Source: Planctomycetota bacterium (GTDB lineage: Bacteria; Planctomycetota; J058). From it: a stretch of DNA of 36,174 bases. The notes under the pieces were generated by a model that made no database searches, was not told the origin of the DNA, and was given only the letters and a program-made list of their open reading frames with translations. The translations under genes were made by a program, and so were the position numbers. The stretch spans positions 1 to 36,174 of the forward strand of contig RFHU01000398.1 in the NCBI GenBank assembly GCA_003695705.1, read 5' to 3'. Shown here piece by piece: positions 1-9,995 of the stretch. The stretch's first letter is position 1. Every line of letters starts with the position of its first letter.

Positions 1-132
1 ATCCCGGGCGGACCGCGCAGCCCCGCTCCAAGCCGACGACCAACCCCGCGCCCCCCGGCCGCCGTCCTCCCCGCCCCGCGCGCGCCCGGAGTCCCAACGA
101 AGCCGGAGGAACTCCTGAGACTCCCTGGGCGG

Positions 133-163
133 CGCGGAGGGCGGGGCTCCCCCGCCCTCCGCG
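133..163 (-). terminator. GC-rich hairpin, second of a tandem pair after rplS
   Basis: Positions 133-146 pair with 150-163 in a perfect 14-bp stem with a 3-base loop. It lies about 100 bases past the rplS stop on the transcribed strand. No U-tract follows, so it is either an intrinsic terminator of a GC-rich type or a 3'-end stabiliser. Confidence 0.5.
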
Positions 164-165
164 AG

Positions 166-186
166 CAGGGCTCCGAAGGAGCCCTG
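166..186 (-). terminator. Hairpin, first of a tandem pair after rplS
   Basis: Positions 166-174 (CAGGGCTCC) and 178-186 (GGAGCCCTG) form a perfect 9-bp stem around a GAA loop. It is immediately followed on the minus strand by the larger 133-163 stem. Two stacked hairpins after the last gene of the ffh-rpsP-trmD-rplS operon suggest the operon ends here. Confidence 0.5.
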
Positions 187-263
187 ACGTCGCGCCGTGG
201 GGCCCGGCGTCGGTCGGGGCGCCGTCGGCCGCAGGCGCGGGCGGGAACCCGAAGGAGAGACCG

Positions 264-767
264 CTAGGCGCTGGCCTCGGTCTTCTGGGCCTTCTTGGCC
301 TTGCCCTTCTTCTTCTTCTTGGCCCCCGCGGCGGCCTGGCGCGCCTTGCGCTCGGCTTTGGCCTTGGCCCCGCGCTTGCGGCCGCGCTTCTTGGTCTCCT
401 CGCTTGCCTTGGTCGCCTTGATGCGCTCCTTGAGGCGCGTGGCCTTGCCCACCCGGTCGCGCAGGTAGTAGAGCTTGGCGCGGTGGGTGACGCCGTGGCG
501 CTTGGGCTTGACCGCGACCACCGAGGGCGAGTGGATGGGGAAGGTCCGCTCGACGCCTTCGCCGTCCACCAGGCGGCGGACGGTGAAGCTGCGGCGCAGG
601 CCGCCCCCACGCATGGCGATGACCGTGCCGGTGAAGACCTGAATGCGCGACTTGTCGCCTTCCTGGATCTTCACGTGGACGTCGACGGTGTCCCCGATCT
701 CGAACTCGGGGAGGGTGTCCTTGGTCGTGTTGCGCGCCTCCGCCCGCAGCATGACGTCGTTCTTCAT
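264..767 (-). CDS. rplS: 50S ribosomal protein L19 with basic C-terminal tail
   Basis: L19 sits at the interface of the 30S and 50S subunits. Residues 1-118 of the 167-residue product match the family, with GDTVDVHVKI near residue 25, RIQVFTGTVI near 41, the FTVRRL strand and a YYLRDR..GKATRLKER end. The family is normally about 115-120 residues, so residues 119-167 are an added Lys/Ala/Arg-rich tail of low complexity. The chosen ATG (765-767) overlaps the trmD TGA in an ATGA arrangement, which implies translational coupling. It is the last gene of the ffh-rpsP-trmD-rplS operon, with two hairpins following. The family assignment is certain; a role for the tail in rRNA contact is inferred. Confidence 0.97.
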   Translation of the reverse strand: MKNDVMLRAEARNTTKDTLPEFEIGDTVDVHVKIQEGDKSRIQVFTGTVIAMRGGGLRRSFTVRRLVDGEGVERTFPIHSPSVVAVKPKRHGVTHRAKLYYLRDRVGKATRLKERIKATKASEETKKRGRKRGAKAKAERKARQAAAGAKKKKKGKAKKAQKTEASA

Positions 768-1486
768 TGGGGTTCTCCTGTGTGTTCCTCGCCCAAGAGG
801 TCCGGGCGGCGTTCTCGGGTTCGTCTCAGCGCCTGCTGCTCTCGCCACTCGGCGATGGCCTGGTGATCGCCGGAGAGGAGCACCTCGGGGACCCGCATTC
901 CGCGGAACTCGCGCGGCCGAGTGTACTGCGGACCCTCGAGCCGTGCACCGCTGCGCGAAAAACTGTCGTCCTGCGTCGCCTCTGCGGCACCCAGGGCGCC
1001 GGGGATCATGCGCACGGTGCCGTCGATGAGCACCATGGCCGCCACCTCGCCGCCCGAGAGCACGTAATCGCCGATGGAAACCTCCAGGGGCCGGAGCCCG
1101 ATGCGAATCCGTTCGTCGAATCCTTCGTAGTGTCCGCAAAACACGCTGAGCCAAGGCTCGCGGGCCAGCTCCTCCAGCAGGCTCGGGCCGAGGGGCGTGC
1201 CCTGGGGGGTCAGGAGAACCCGCCGCGGCTCCCCGGACAACCCGGCCGCCCGGCCGGCCGCGACGACCTTCTCGTCGCACGCGAAGACCGGGCCGCACAT
1301 GAGCACCATTCCCGGGCCGCCGCCGTAGGGTCGATCGTCCACGCTCCGGTGCCGGTCGGTGGCGTGCTCGCGGACGTCGTGCAGGCAGACGTCCACCAGC
1401 CCCTTCTCGCGGGCCACGCGCACCAGGCCGTGGGTGGTAAACCCCTCGAACATGCCCGGGAAGAGCGTCAGCACGTCGATCCGCAC
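764..1486 (-). CDS. trmD: tRNA (guanine37-N1)-methyltransferase
   Basis: TrmD methylates G37 next to the anticodon using S-adenosylmethionine, which prevents +1 frameshifting. The 240-residue product has the normal length and the SPOUT-fold signatures: MRIDVLTLFPGMF at the N-terminus, DDRPYGGGPGMV, GHYEGFDER, and the trefoil-knot segment SIGDYVLSGGE, followed by DDSFS and LEGPQYTRP. Translation starts at a GTG (1484-1486), 25 bases after the rpsP stop, with a G-rich stretch before it. The stop overlaps the rplS start by 4 bases. The usual rimM and KH-protein genes that often separate rpsP from trmD are absent. Confidence 0.97.
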   Translation of the reverse strand: MRIDVLTLFPGMFEGFTTHGLVRVAREKGLVDVCLHDVREHATDRHRSVDDRPYGGGPGMVLMCGPVFACDEKVVAAGRAAGLSGEPRRVLLTPQGTPLGPSLLEELAREPWLSVFCGHYEGFDERIRIGLRPLEVSIGDYVLSGGEVAAMVLIDGTVRMIPGALGAAEATQDDSFSRSGARLEGPQYTRPREFRGMRVPEVLLSGDHQAIAEWREQQALRRTRERRPDLLGEEHTGEPQ

Positions 1487-1511
1487 GTCCGCCCCCGGCC
1501 GCCGTCGGCCG

Positions 1512-1937
1512 CTAGCCGCCGGCCTTCTTGGCTTCGCGCCGCTCCTTCTTGCTCATGGGGGCCTGGGTCGCCTTCTGCGCGGCCTTCCGCTGCAGGGCCA
1601 GCTCCCGCTTCTTCTTCTTCTCGGCCTTGATCCGCTCGCGCTCCGCGCGCTCCTCGGGGGAGAGCGCCCGCCGCTTGCCCGAGCCCGGCACGTCGATTCC
1701 CTGCTGCAAGAGCAGGGACTCCACCGTGGGCGAAGGCTTGGCGCCCACCGACAGCCAGTAAGCGATCCGCTCCCGGTTCAGCGCGACCTTCTTGTCGTTG
1801 TCCGCGACCAAGGGGTCGTACCAGCCCAGCTCCTCGATGGCGCGCCCGTCCCGCCGCGTGCGGTGGTCGAAGGCGCCGAGCCGGAAGCAGGCGCGGTTGC
1901 GGCGCCCCACTCGCTTGAGCCTCAACTTGACAGCCAT
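1512..1937 (-). CDS. rpsP: 30S ribosomal protein S16 with basic C-terminal tail
   Basis: S16 is an early-assembling 30S protein that binds 16S rRNA. The N-terminus MAVKLRLKRVGRRNRACFRL and the following LGWYDPL, LNRERIAYWLSVGAKPS motifs are diagnostic. The core ends near residue 82. Residues 83-141 form an added Lys/Glu/Arg/Ala-rich tail, making the protein about 60 residues longer than typical. The ATG at 1935-1937 is preferred over an in-frame GTG 12 bases upstream: it gives the conserved start, and the AGGAG (11 bases before this ATG) would overlap the GTG. It lies 27 bases downstream of ffh in the same operon. Confidence 0.96.
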   Translation of the reverse strand: MAVKLRLKRVGRRNRACFRLGAFDHRTRRDGRAIEELGWYDPLVADNDKKVALNRERIAYWLSVGAKPSPTVESLLLQQGIDVPGSGKRRALSPEERAERERIKAEKKKKRELALQRKAAQKATQAPMSKKERREAKKAGG

Positions 1938-1964
1938 GAATCCGTCCACTCCTGGACGCGGCGG

Positions 1965-3467
<1,503 letters not shown>

Positions 3468-3491
3468 GAGGCCTCTGCCCAACCAAGAACC

Positions 3492-3527
3492 CCCCGGGCC
3501 CGACCGTCGCGCAGGTCCGGCCCGGGG
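3492..3527 (-). promoter_or_regulatory. Leader hairpin of the ffh operon
   Basis: Positions 3492-3505 pair with 3514-3527 (14 bp, one mismatch) around an 8-base loop. It starts about 8 bases after the transcription start predicted from the promoter at 3542-3569 and ends about 25 bases before the ffh GTG. On the minus strand it is followed by GTTCTTGGTT, which is moderately U-rich. It could act as an attenuator, as a protein-binding leader for ribosomal autoregulation, or as a terminator of the upstream gene. Confidence 0.5.
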
Positions 3528-3541
3528 TACAGAAGGCCCGC

Positions 3542-3569
3542 ATTCTAGGGGGGGTTAGCAAGAACGCAA
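3542..3569 (-). promoter_or_regulatory. Sigma-70-type promoter for ffh operon
   Basis: On the minus strand TTGCGT (3564-3569) and TAGAAT (3542-3547) are separated by 16 bases, a near-consensus housekeeping promoter in an otherwise AT-poor region. The predicted start at about 3535 gives a leader of roughly 70 bases that contains the 3492-3527 hairpin. Confidence 0.55.
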
Positions 3570-3702
3570 GCTCCAGCCCACGCCCGCGGCGGACCCGCCT
3601 CCGGGCCTGGCCGCGAGAACCGGCCCTAGGTCGAACCGAAGCCACCGCCTCCCCGCGCAGCACGGTGAACGTCCGACCTCGCCAAGGGCCCACCAAAGGC
3701 GC

Positions 3703-3723
3703 CGGCCGCGCGCCGTGCGGCCG
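3703..3723 (-). terminator. Inverted repeat downstream of zinc-ribbon membrane gene
   Basis: CGGCCGC (3703-3709) and GCGGCCG (3717-3723) form a 7-bp stem with a 7-base loop, about 145 bases beyond the stop of the gene at 3866-4936. There is no U-tract. It is a weak terminator candidate. Confidence 0.25.
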
Positions 3724-3865
3724 TGGAGGGGTTCCACGCAAGACCTTAGCCCTCTGCGACGTTGGATCACGACGCCCCGCCGCGAGGCGGCCCGGAACCC
3801 GCGCGCGAACGTCCGGCGGCCTGCGACCGGCCGCCGGCGAGGGGTGGCGGCTGCCGGAACGCGGA

Positions 3866-4936
3866 TCAGAAGGTGGTCAGGGCCCGCGCGAGCGAGGCGA
3901 GGACCAGGGCGACGCCGACGCCAACGCCGAGGACGGAGGCGACGAGGGGTGTCCAGAGGAGCGGACTCGTCCACCAGCGCGGGGAGTTCGGGGGGCGGGG
4001 CGCGTCGACGGCGGCGGCCGCCGCGGGAGAGCAGAGGGCCCACAGGGCCGCGGCGCTCCAGGCGCCGGGGAGCAGGGCAAGGAGCCCCCAGGGCCAGGCA
4101 ACCAGGGCGCCGAGGACCGAGCCGAGGGCGCCGGCCCCGACAAGGCACGCGGCGCTGGTTCGGGCCCACGCGCGCAGCCGCCAGAGTTCCAGGCCGTTCG
4201 CCAGCAGGAACGCGCCCGCGGCGAGGAGCAGCAGGGACGCTGCGCCCAGGCCGTCGATGCCCCAGGCCAGGCGGAGAAGGCCGGCGACGGCCGCCAGCGG
4301 AAAGGCCAGCGCTCCCGAGGCGCACAGCAAGACCGCCAGCGCCCGGAGATGCCTCGCGTGACGGCGAACGGCCTCGCTGGGGAGCCGCAGGGCCGCGCTC
4401 GCGAAACTCGCTTCGAGGCGGCGAACCTCGGCGGGGGAGCGCCGCATGCCCGGCCGCACGAGGAACGGATCCTCAGGACCGCTCCGCTCGCGCGCAGGGA
4501 GGAGCCGAAGGCGCTCCGAACCGCACCTGGCGGGCGCGGCGGCCCGGGGCCCCCGCCTCCCACCGACGACCGCCGCGGAAGGCGCGTCGAGGGAGGCCGC
4601 GGGCGCGCCCTCCGCGGCGGCCCAGCGCGAGCCCCCCCCGGCGGAGGCCCGCGGCCGCGAACCGGCCGCGAGCAGGCCGAGGGCTCGGTCGCCCGAGGAA
4701 CGCGCGACCGCAGCGGGAGCGCCGATCGCGGGGACGCCTCGCGGGAAGCGGGTTGCCGCACGGCCTCGCCGCGGCCAAGCCTCCCACCCGGTCACGACCT
4801 CGCAGCCTTGGGGCAGCCGCAAGACAGCCCCGCAGCGCCGGCAGCGCACGCGGCGGCCCGCCCAGCGCTCCGCCGCCCGCAGGCGCGAACCGCAGCCGCA
4901 CACCACCAGCAGGCTCGACTCCACTCCTTCCTTCAC
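3866..4936 (-). CDS. Zinc-ribbon membrane protein, function unknown
   Basis: From the GTG at 4934-4936 the product has 356 residues. This start is supported by AAGGAGG six bases upstream and places a zinc ribbon at the very N-terminus: CGCG, then ~19 residues, then CRRCG. That short ribbon is typical of planctomycete membrane and kinase paralogue families. A long Ala/Arg/Pro/Gly-rich linker follows. The C-terminal half holds about five hydrophobic segments, including LAVLLCASGALAFPLAAVAG, AASLLLLAAGAFLLAN and the final LVASVLGVGVGVALVLAS. It is therefore probably a multi-pass inner-membrane protein with a cytoplasmic metal-binding head. I do not recognise a catalytic domain. It lies downstream of murA in the same direction but 406 bases away, so it is probably transcribed separately. 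Confidence 0.72.
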   Translation of the reverse strand: MKEGVESSLLVVCGCGSRLRAAERWAGRRVRCRRCGAVLRLPQGCEVVTGWEAWPRRGRAATRFPRGVPAIGAPAAVARSSGDRALGLLAAGSRPRASAGGGSRWAAAEGAPAASLDAPSAAVVGGRRGPRAAAPARCGSERLRLLPARERSGPEDPFLVRPGMRRSPAEVRRLEASFASAALRLPSEAVRRHARHLRALAVLLCASGALAFPLAAVAGLLRLAWGIDGLGAASLLLLAAGAFLLANGLELWRLRAWARTSAACLVGAGALGSVLGALVAWPWGLLALLPGAWSAAALWALCSPAAAAAVDAPRPPNSPRWWTSPLLWTPLVASVLGVGVGVALVLASLARALTTF

Positions 4937-5342
4937 TTCCGTCCTCCTTCGCCCTGCCTCGGTGCAAGGGACGCGCCGCTCGGAGCCCACCGCCGCGCGA
5001 GGAGTTCGGCGAATGCGTCCCGTGGCTCCCTCCGACCGCCGTTCCCGGCTGCGTCAACGCCGGCGACACCTCGGGGAAACCTCCACGCCGAACACCCTTC
5101 GCAGCCCACCGAGCCGGGGGGTGCCGACCTCCGCAGTTCCGCGAAACCCCTCGAGCGGTCCGCGCGTCGATCCGGCGGGGCCCAGCCGGAAACCATCCGT
5201 CCCGGGCCGTCCCGGGCCCGCCGACGGGGCGCCGCCGCGCTCCTGCGTTCCCTTCCGCAGCGAAAGAGCCCGGCTCGCCTGCGGAAGCGACCGAAGCGAC
5301 CCCTCGCCGAGCGCGGCAGCCCTCGGGCGCGGGCTGCCGCGC
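4937..5342. other. Intergenic region between murA and zinc-ribbon gene
   Basis: I see no gene in these ~400 bases. The left end carries the ribosome-binding site of the minus-strand gene at 3866-4936. The right end carries a perfect 12-bp hairpin abutting the murA stop. Open frames through it are Arg/Pro/Ala-rich and look like GC-driven artefacts. Confidence 0.55.
5311..5342 (-). terminator. Terminator-like hairpin directly after murA
   Basis: GCGCGGCAGCCC (5311-5322) and GGGCTGCCGCGC (5331-5342) form a perfect 12-bp stem with an 8-base loop. The stem begins at the base next to the murA stop codon. No U-run follows on the minus strand. Confidence 0.5.
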
Positions 5343-6647
<1,305 letters not shown>

Positions 6648-6697
6648 GAACGCCCTATCGGCTGCCCAGGCGCTGCTCCTTGAGCGCGGGCCGGCGA

Positions 6698-6719
6698 CTC
6701 CGCGAACGAAGACGCGGAG
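6698..6719 (-). terminator. Inverted repeat between radical SAM gene and murA
   Basis: CTCCGCG (6698-6704) and CGCGGAG (6713-6719) pair in a 7-bp stem with an 8-base loop, between the radical SAM stop at 6753 and the murA start. It could terminate or attenuate read-through into murA. It has no U-tract. Confidence 0.3.
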
Positions 6720-6752
6720 ACGCACCGGTCGGCGCCGGCGAAGGGGGCGCGG

Positions 6753-7673
6753 TCAAGGGGTGTTGAAGCCCTCGCAGCCGAGAAGGACGCGCTCGGCGCC
6801 GAGGACCTCGCGCAAGGTCGCCGCGAACCGCCCGTACGGCTCGAGGGTGCACCAGGCTCCGTAGCCCGCGGCCTCGAGGAGCGCGGGAAAGTCCGTGCGC
6901 GCGGTCCGGCGGCCCTCGCTCCCGTCGCCGAGCAGGTAGTGGTCGAGGACCACCCGCTCGCAGACTTCCCCGAGGCGTCGGGCAAAGGCCCAGGGGTCGC
7001 CCAGCGGAAGCAGGGGGGCCACCGCCGCCTGGGTGCGAAGGCCCTCCTCGCGGAAGGCGGCGAGCAGTTCGAGGCGGGCCGCGATGGGGGTGGCGTGGGG
7101 CGGCAGCCCCGGCACGGGGTCGAGGTCGGTCTCGACGGTAACCGAGAGGAGGAAGCGGCAGCGCGCGGCGAGTTCCGCGAGCAGCGGCAGGTCGCGCAGG
7201 GCGAGCGGACTGCGCGTCTGCAGGACGAGCGCGTCCGGGGGGTGCTCGAGCATAGCCTCCAGCGCCTCCCGCGTGCGACGCAGCTCCCGTTCCTGGGGGA
7301 GGTAGGGGTCGGTGCTCGAGCTCATGTAGATGCGCACGGGGCGTGGAGGGCCCCGGCGCGGGCGCGCTGCGCGCCCGCGCTCCGCCAGGTAGGGCGCACG
7401 CACCGCGCCCTTGGCGGCGTAGAGCCCCCAGGGCCGCCCGCGCACGACGAAGGGGTTGTGCTGGGCGTAGCAGAAGCGCCCGCAAAGCCCGCCGGCGAAA
7501 CTGCAGCCGAGGTAGGGATTGAGCGTGTGGGTGAAGCCCCGAGCGAGGTAGCCGCCCGTGGGCGTGAGGATGCCGCGGTTCTCGACCCGGGGGAGACGCA
7601 CCCGGCGATGTTCGCCGACCCCGACGCTCGGTCCAGGGCGGGCGAAGGGAAAGGACTCGCGGCGGCGCCGCAT
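6753..7673 (-). CDS. Radical SAM protein, SplB/COG1533-like, atypical cysteine motif
   Basis: The 306-residue product resembles the DNA-repair-photolyase-like radical SAM group (COG1533). It has GFTHTLNPYLGC, then a cysteine cluster ending CYAQH, then YMSSSTDPYLPQE and an LVLQTRSPLALRD strand. In this family a [4Fe-4S] cluster bound by three cysteines cleaves SAM. Here the three cysteines are C57, C64 and C68, spaced CX6CX3C instead of the usual CX3CX2C. The aromatic residue after the last cysteine is kept. The substrate is unknown. The N-terminus before residue ~35 is Arg-rich and the start (ATG 7671-7673) is plausible but not certain. A lipoprotein gene starts divergently only 36 bases away. 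Confidence 0.8.
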   Translation of the reverse strand: MRRRRESFPFARPGPSVGVGEHRRVRLPRVENRGILTPTGGYLARGFTHTLNPYLGCSFAGGLCGRFCYAQHNPFVVRGRPWGLYAAKGAVRAPYLAERGRAARPRRGPPRPVRIYMSSSTDPYLPQERELRRTREALEAMLEHPPDALVLQTRSPLALRDLPLLAELAARCRFLLSVTVETDLDPVPGLPPHATPIAARLELLAAFREEGLRTQAAVAPLLPLGDPWAFARRLGEVCERVVLDHYLLGDGSEGRRTARTDFPALLEAAGYGAWCTLEPYGRFAATLREVLGAERVLLGCEGFNTP

Positions 7674-7695
7674 GGAGCGCCCCCCGGCTCGGTGC

Positions 7696-7701
7696 TACCC
7701 T
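7696..7701 (+). promoter_or_regulatory. Putative -10 box of the small lipoprotein gene
   Basis: TACCCT lies 8 bases before the ATG at 7710, within the 36-base divergent gap. With no visible Shine-Dalgarno sequence, this spacing suggests a leaderless or nearly leaderless transcript. Confidence 0.35.
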
Positions 7702-7709
7702 CGCCGGGT

Positions 7710-8156
7710 ATGAAGCGCGCGGCCCCTCTCCTCGCGGTTGGTCTGCTCCTCCTCCCCGGGTGCCGCTCCTTGCGCGCGGAAGTCGGGGTAGGGGCCGGAT
7801 TCGGCGTGGAACTCAGCCTCCCCGTCGTCCTGCACACCGGACTCTCCCTGGGCGGCTTCACCTACGTCGGTCACCGCTACGACCGGGGCTGGGGAGCGCA
7901 CCGCAAGGACGGCGACTTCGACCACTCGGGACGCGCCCTCTTCTTCTGCTCCATGAGCCACGACGGTGCGATCCTGCCCCCGGATCTGGCCATCTGGAAA
8001 GCGGCGGAATTCCACACCTGCGGTGGGGTCGCGCCGCTCCTCTGGGACGTCCTGCGGGAGAAGGACCCCCGCGAGAGTTACGCCCTCGAAATCGGCGTGC
8101 ATCTGCTCTTCGTCAGCCTGCGCCTGGGCTGGAACCCTTGGTACCTCTTCGACTGA
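7710..8156 (+). CDS. Small lipoprotein, function unknown
   Basis: The 148-residue product starts with a lipoprotein signal (MKRAAPLLAVGLLLLPGC), so Cys18 is the probable lipidated residue. The rest has alternating hydrophobic strands (GVGAGFGVELSLPVVL, a GGFTYVGHRYDRGWGAH segment and a C-terminal EIGVHLLFVSLRLGWNPW), suggesting a small beta-rich domain. I do not recognise a family. The ATG at 7710 is the only start that gives the lipobox. It is divergent from the radical SAM gene and convergent with pyrG, so it is monocistronic. Confidence 0.75.
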   Translation: MKRAAPLLAVGLLLLPGCRSLRAEVGVGAGFGVELSLPVVLHTGLSLGGFTYVGHRYDRGWGAHRKDGDFDHSGRALFFCSMSHDGAILPPDLAIWKAAEFHTCGGVAPLLWDVLREKDPRESYALEIGVHLLFVSLRLGWNPWYLFD

Positions 8157-8172
8157 TCCCGCTGGGTCGAAA

Positions 8173-8190
8173 GCGCCCCGCTCGGGGCGC
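8173..8190. terminator. Shared hairpin between convergent lipoprotein gene and pyrG
   Basis: GCGCCCC (8173-8179) pairs with GGGGCGC (8184-8190) with a 4-base loop. It lies between two convergent stops at 8156 and 8203 and could serve both strands. Confidence 0.4.
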
Positions 8191-8202
8191 GGACGGTTCC
8201 GA

Positions 8203-9885
8203 TCAGGAGCCCGGCCCGCCCCTCCGTCCGGTGCTGTAGAGAGGGGTCGCCCGCTGCTCCTGATGCTGCAAGGCGGCGGCCACGAAGCCGCGGAACAGCG
8301 GATGGCACTCGATGGGCTTCGAAGTGAACTCGGGGTGGAACTGCGTCCCCACGAAGAAGGGATGATCGCGGAGTTCGATGACCTCGACGAGTCGCCCGTC
8401 GGGGGAGAGGCCCGAGAACACGACCCCCTGCGCCTCGAAGCGGGCCTTGTAGGCGGTGTTGAACTCGTAGCGATGCCGATGGCGCTCGGAGACCTCGCTC
8501 TTCCCGTAGAGGCGATGGGCTAGCGAGCCGGGCTTGAGCACGCAAGGGTAGGCCCCCAGCCGCATGGTGCCGCCCTTGTCCTCGACGCCCTCCTGAGAGG
8601 CCATGAGGTCGATCACGGGGTCGGGGCAAGAGGGGACGAACTCCGAGGAGTGGGCGCGCGGAAGGTCCAGCAGCGAGCGAGCGATCTCGATGCAGGCCGT
8701 CTGCATGCCCAAGCAAATGCCGAGGAAGGGCACCCCGTTCTCGCGCGCCCAACGGGTGGCCTGCACCTTCCCCTCGATGCCCCGCTCGCCGAAGCCCGAG
8801 GCCACCAGGACGCCCGAGACGCCCGCGAGAAGCTTCTCGGCCCCTTCCTCTTCGATGGCTTCGGCACCGATCTTGCGGACTTCCACCGCACAACGGTTCG
8901 CTGCGCCGGCGTGCGCCAAGGCCTCGTACTTCGACTTGTAGGCGTCCTGCAGCTCGATGTACTTGCCGACCAGCGCGATCTCCACCTTGCGCTCGGGGAA
9001 CTTGATCGCCTCGACGACCTCCTCCCAAAGGGTGAAGTCCGAGCCCCGCGAGTCGACGTCCAGCAGGGAGAGGATCGTCCGGTCCAAGCCCTGGTCGCGG
9101 AGGACGAGCGGAATCTCGTAGATCGTGGAGGTGATGTCCTCCTCGATGAAGCAGGCCTCCGGCGCCACGTTGCAGAAGCGAGCGATCTTGAGCCGCACCT
9201 CCTCGGGCACGGGGACTTCGGAACGGCAAATGAGCAAGTCGGGCAAGAGACCGATCTCGCGCAGCTTGCCCACCGAGTGCTGGGTGGGCTTGGTCTTCAG
9301 TTCCTTGGCCGCGCGCAGGTAGGGGATCAGGGTCAGGTGCACGCACAGGTAGTTGCCCCGCCCCAGCTCCCAGGTGAGCTGCCGGATCGCCTCGAGGAAG
9401 GGCTGCGATTCGATGTCGCCCACCGTCCCGCCGACCTCGGTGACGACCACGTCGGCCTCCGAGGCCATGGCGCGGATCTTGCGCTTGATCTCGTCCGTAA
9501 TGTGGGGGACGACCTGGACGGTCTTGCCCAGGTAGTCGCCGCGGCGTTCCTTGCGAATCACGTCGTTGTAGACGCGGCCGGTGGTGAAGTTGGAATTTCG
9601 GTTCAAGGGCGAGTTCGTGAACCGGTAGTAGTGCCCGAGGTCGAGGTCGGTCTCCGTGCCGTCGTCGAGGACGTAGACCTCGCCGTGCTGGTAAGGCGAC
9701 ATCGTCCCGGGGTCGACGTTGATGTAGGGGTCGATCTTCTGCATCGCGACCCGCAGTCCGCGATGCTCGAGCAGCATGCCGATGGACGCGGCCGTCATGC
9801 CCTTGCCCAGCGAGGAGCAGACCCCACCGGTGACGAAGATGTGCCGGGTCTCGCCCCGCATGCCCAGTCCGCGGTTCGCGCGCAC
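8203..9885 (-). CDS. pyrG: CTP synthase
   Basis: PyrG aminates UTP to CTP with ATP and glutamine. From the GTG at 9883-9885 (preceded by GGGAGGGAGG) the product has 560 residues; the family is about 535-550. The synthetase half carries [38 protein letters not shown] and GGTVGDIES. The C-terminal class I glutamine amidotransferase half carries the nucleophile C391 in LGICLGMQ and [10 protein letters not shown]. An ATG eight codons downstream (9859-9861) is an alternative start giving 552 residues. The extra ~10 C-terminal residues are Gly/Arg-rich. It shares a 110-base divergent promoter region with the kinase gene. Confidence 0.97.
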   Translation of the reverse strand: MRANRGLGMRGETRHIFVTGGVCSSLGKGMTAASIGMLLEHRGLRVAMQKIDPYINVDPGTMSPYQHGEVYVLDDGTETDLDLGHYYRFTNSPLNRNSNFTTGRVYNDVIRKERRGDYLGKTVQVVPHITDEIKRKIRAMASEADVVVTEVGGTVGDIESQPFLEAIRQLTWELGRGNYLCVHLTLIPYLRAAKELKTKPTQHSVGKLREIGLLPDLLICRSEVPVPEEVRLKIARFCNVAPEACFIEEDITSTIYEIPLVLRDQGLDRTILSLLDVDSRGSDFTLWEEVVEAIKFPERKVEIALVGKYIELQDAYKSKYEALAHAGAANRCAVEVRKIGAEAIEEEGAEKLLAGVSGVLVASGFGERGIEGKVQATRWARENGVPFLGICLGMQTACIEIARSLLDLPRAHSSEFVPSCPDPVIDLMASQEGVEDKGGTMRLGAYPCVLKPGSLAHRLYGKSEVSERHRHRYEFNTAYKARFEAQGVVFSGLSPDGRLVEVIELRDHPFFVGTQFHPEFTSKPIECHPLFRGFVAAALQHQEQRATPLYSTGRRGGPGS

Positions 9886-9913
9886 GCTGCCTCCCTCCCT
9901 GGCGGATCGCCCC

Positions 9914-9919
9914 AGCATA
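9914..9919 (-). promoter_or_regulatory. Putative -10 box of pyrG
   Basis: On the minus strand TATGCT lies 28 bases before the pyrG GTG, upstream of its G/A-rich ribosome-binding site. No clear -35 is seen. Confidence 0.4.
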
Positions 9920-9980
9920 CCTCCCCCGGCGACAGGCGCGCCCTCCTCCCCGCGGGGAGGCGCGACCCGTTCCGAGGAAT

Positions 9981-9986
9981 TAGGAT
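9981..9986 (+). promoter_or_regulatory. Putative -10 box of the tandem kinase gene
   Basis: TAGGAT lies 9 bases before the GTG at 9996, in the divergent region shared with pyrG. The GAGGAATTAGGA stretch could also serve as a ribosome-binding site, so the two readings compete. Confidence 0.3.
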
Positions 9987-9995
9987 GAATCCCGC

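Larger units (their letters stand above)
1..263. other. Intergenic region downstream of rplS
   Basis: I see no credible gene here. The stretch contains two adjacent strong inverted repeats (listed separately) that lie 3' of the rplS operon. The rest is GC-rich sequence without recognisable signals. Confidence 0.6.
3468..3865. other. Intergenic region upstream of ffh
   Basis: No gene is supported here. The first ~100 bases hold the probable ffh promoter and leader hairpin. The remaining ~295 bases hold one inverted repeat (3703-3723) that could end the 3866-4936 transcript. Confidence 0.55.

Noticed and set aside
3555-4325. A 256-codon minus-strand frame filling the gap before ffh
   Set aside because: It is almost entirely Arg/Pro/Gly/Ala, starts inside the zinc-ribbon gene in another frame and has no ribosome-binding site or motif.
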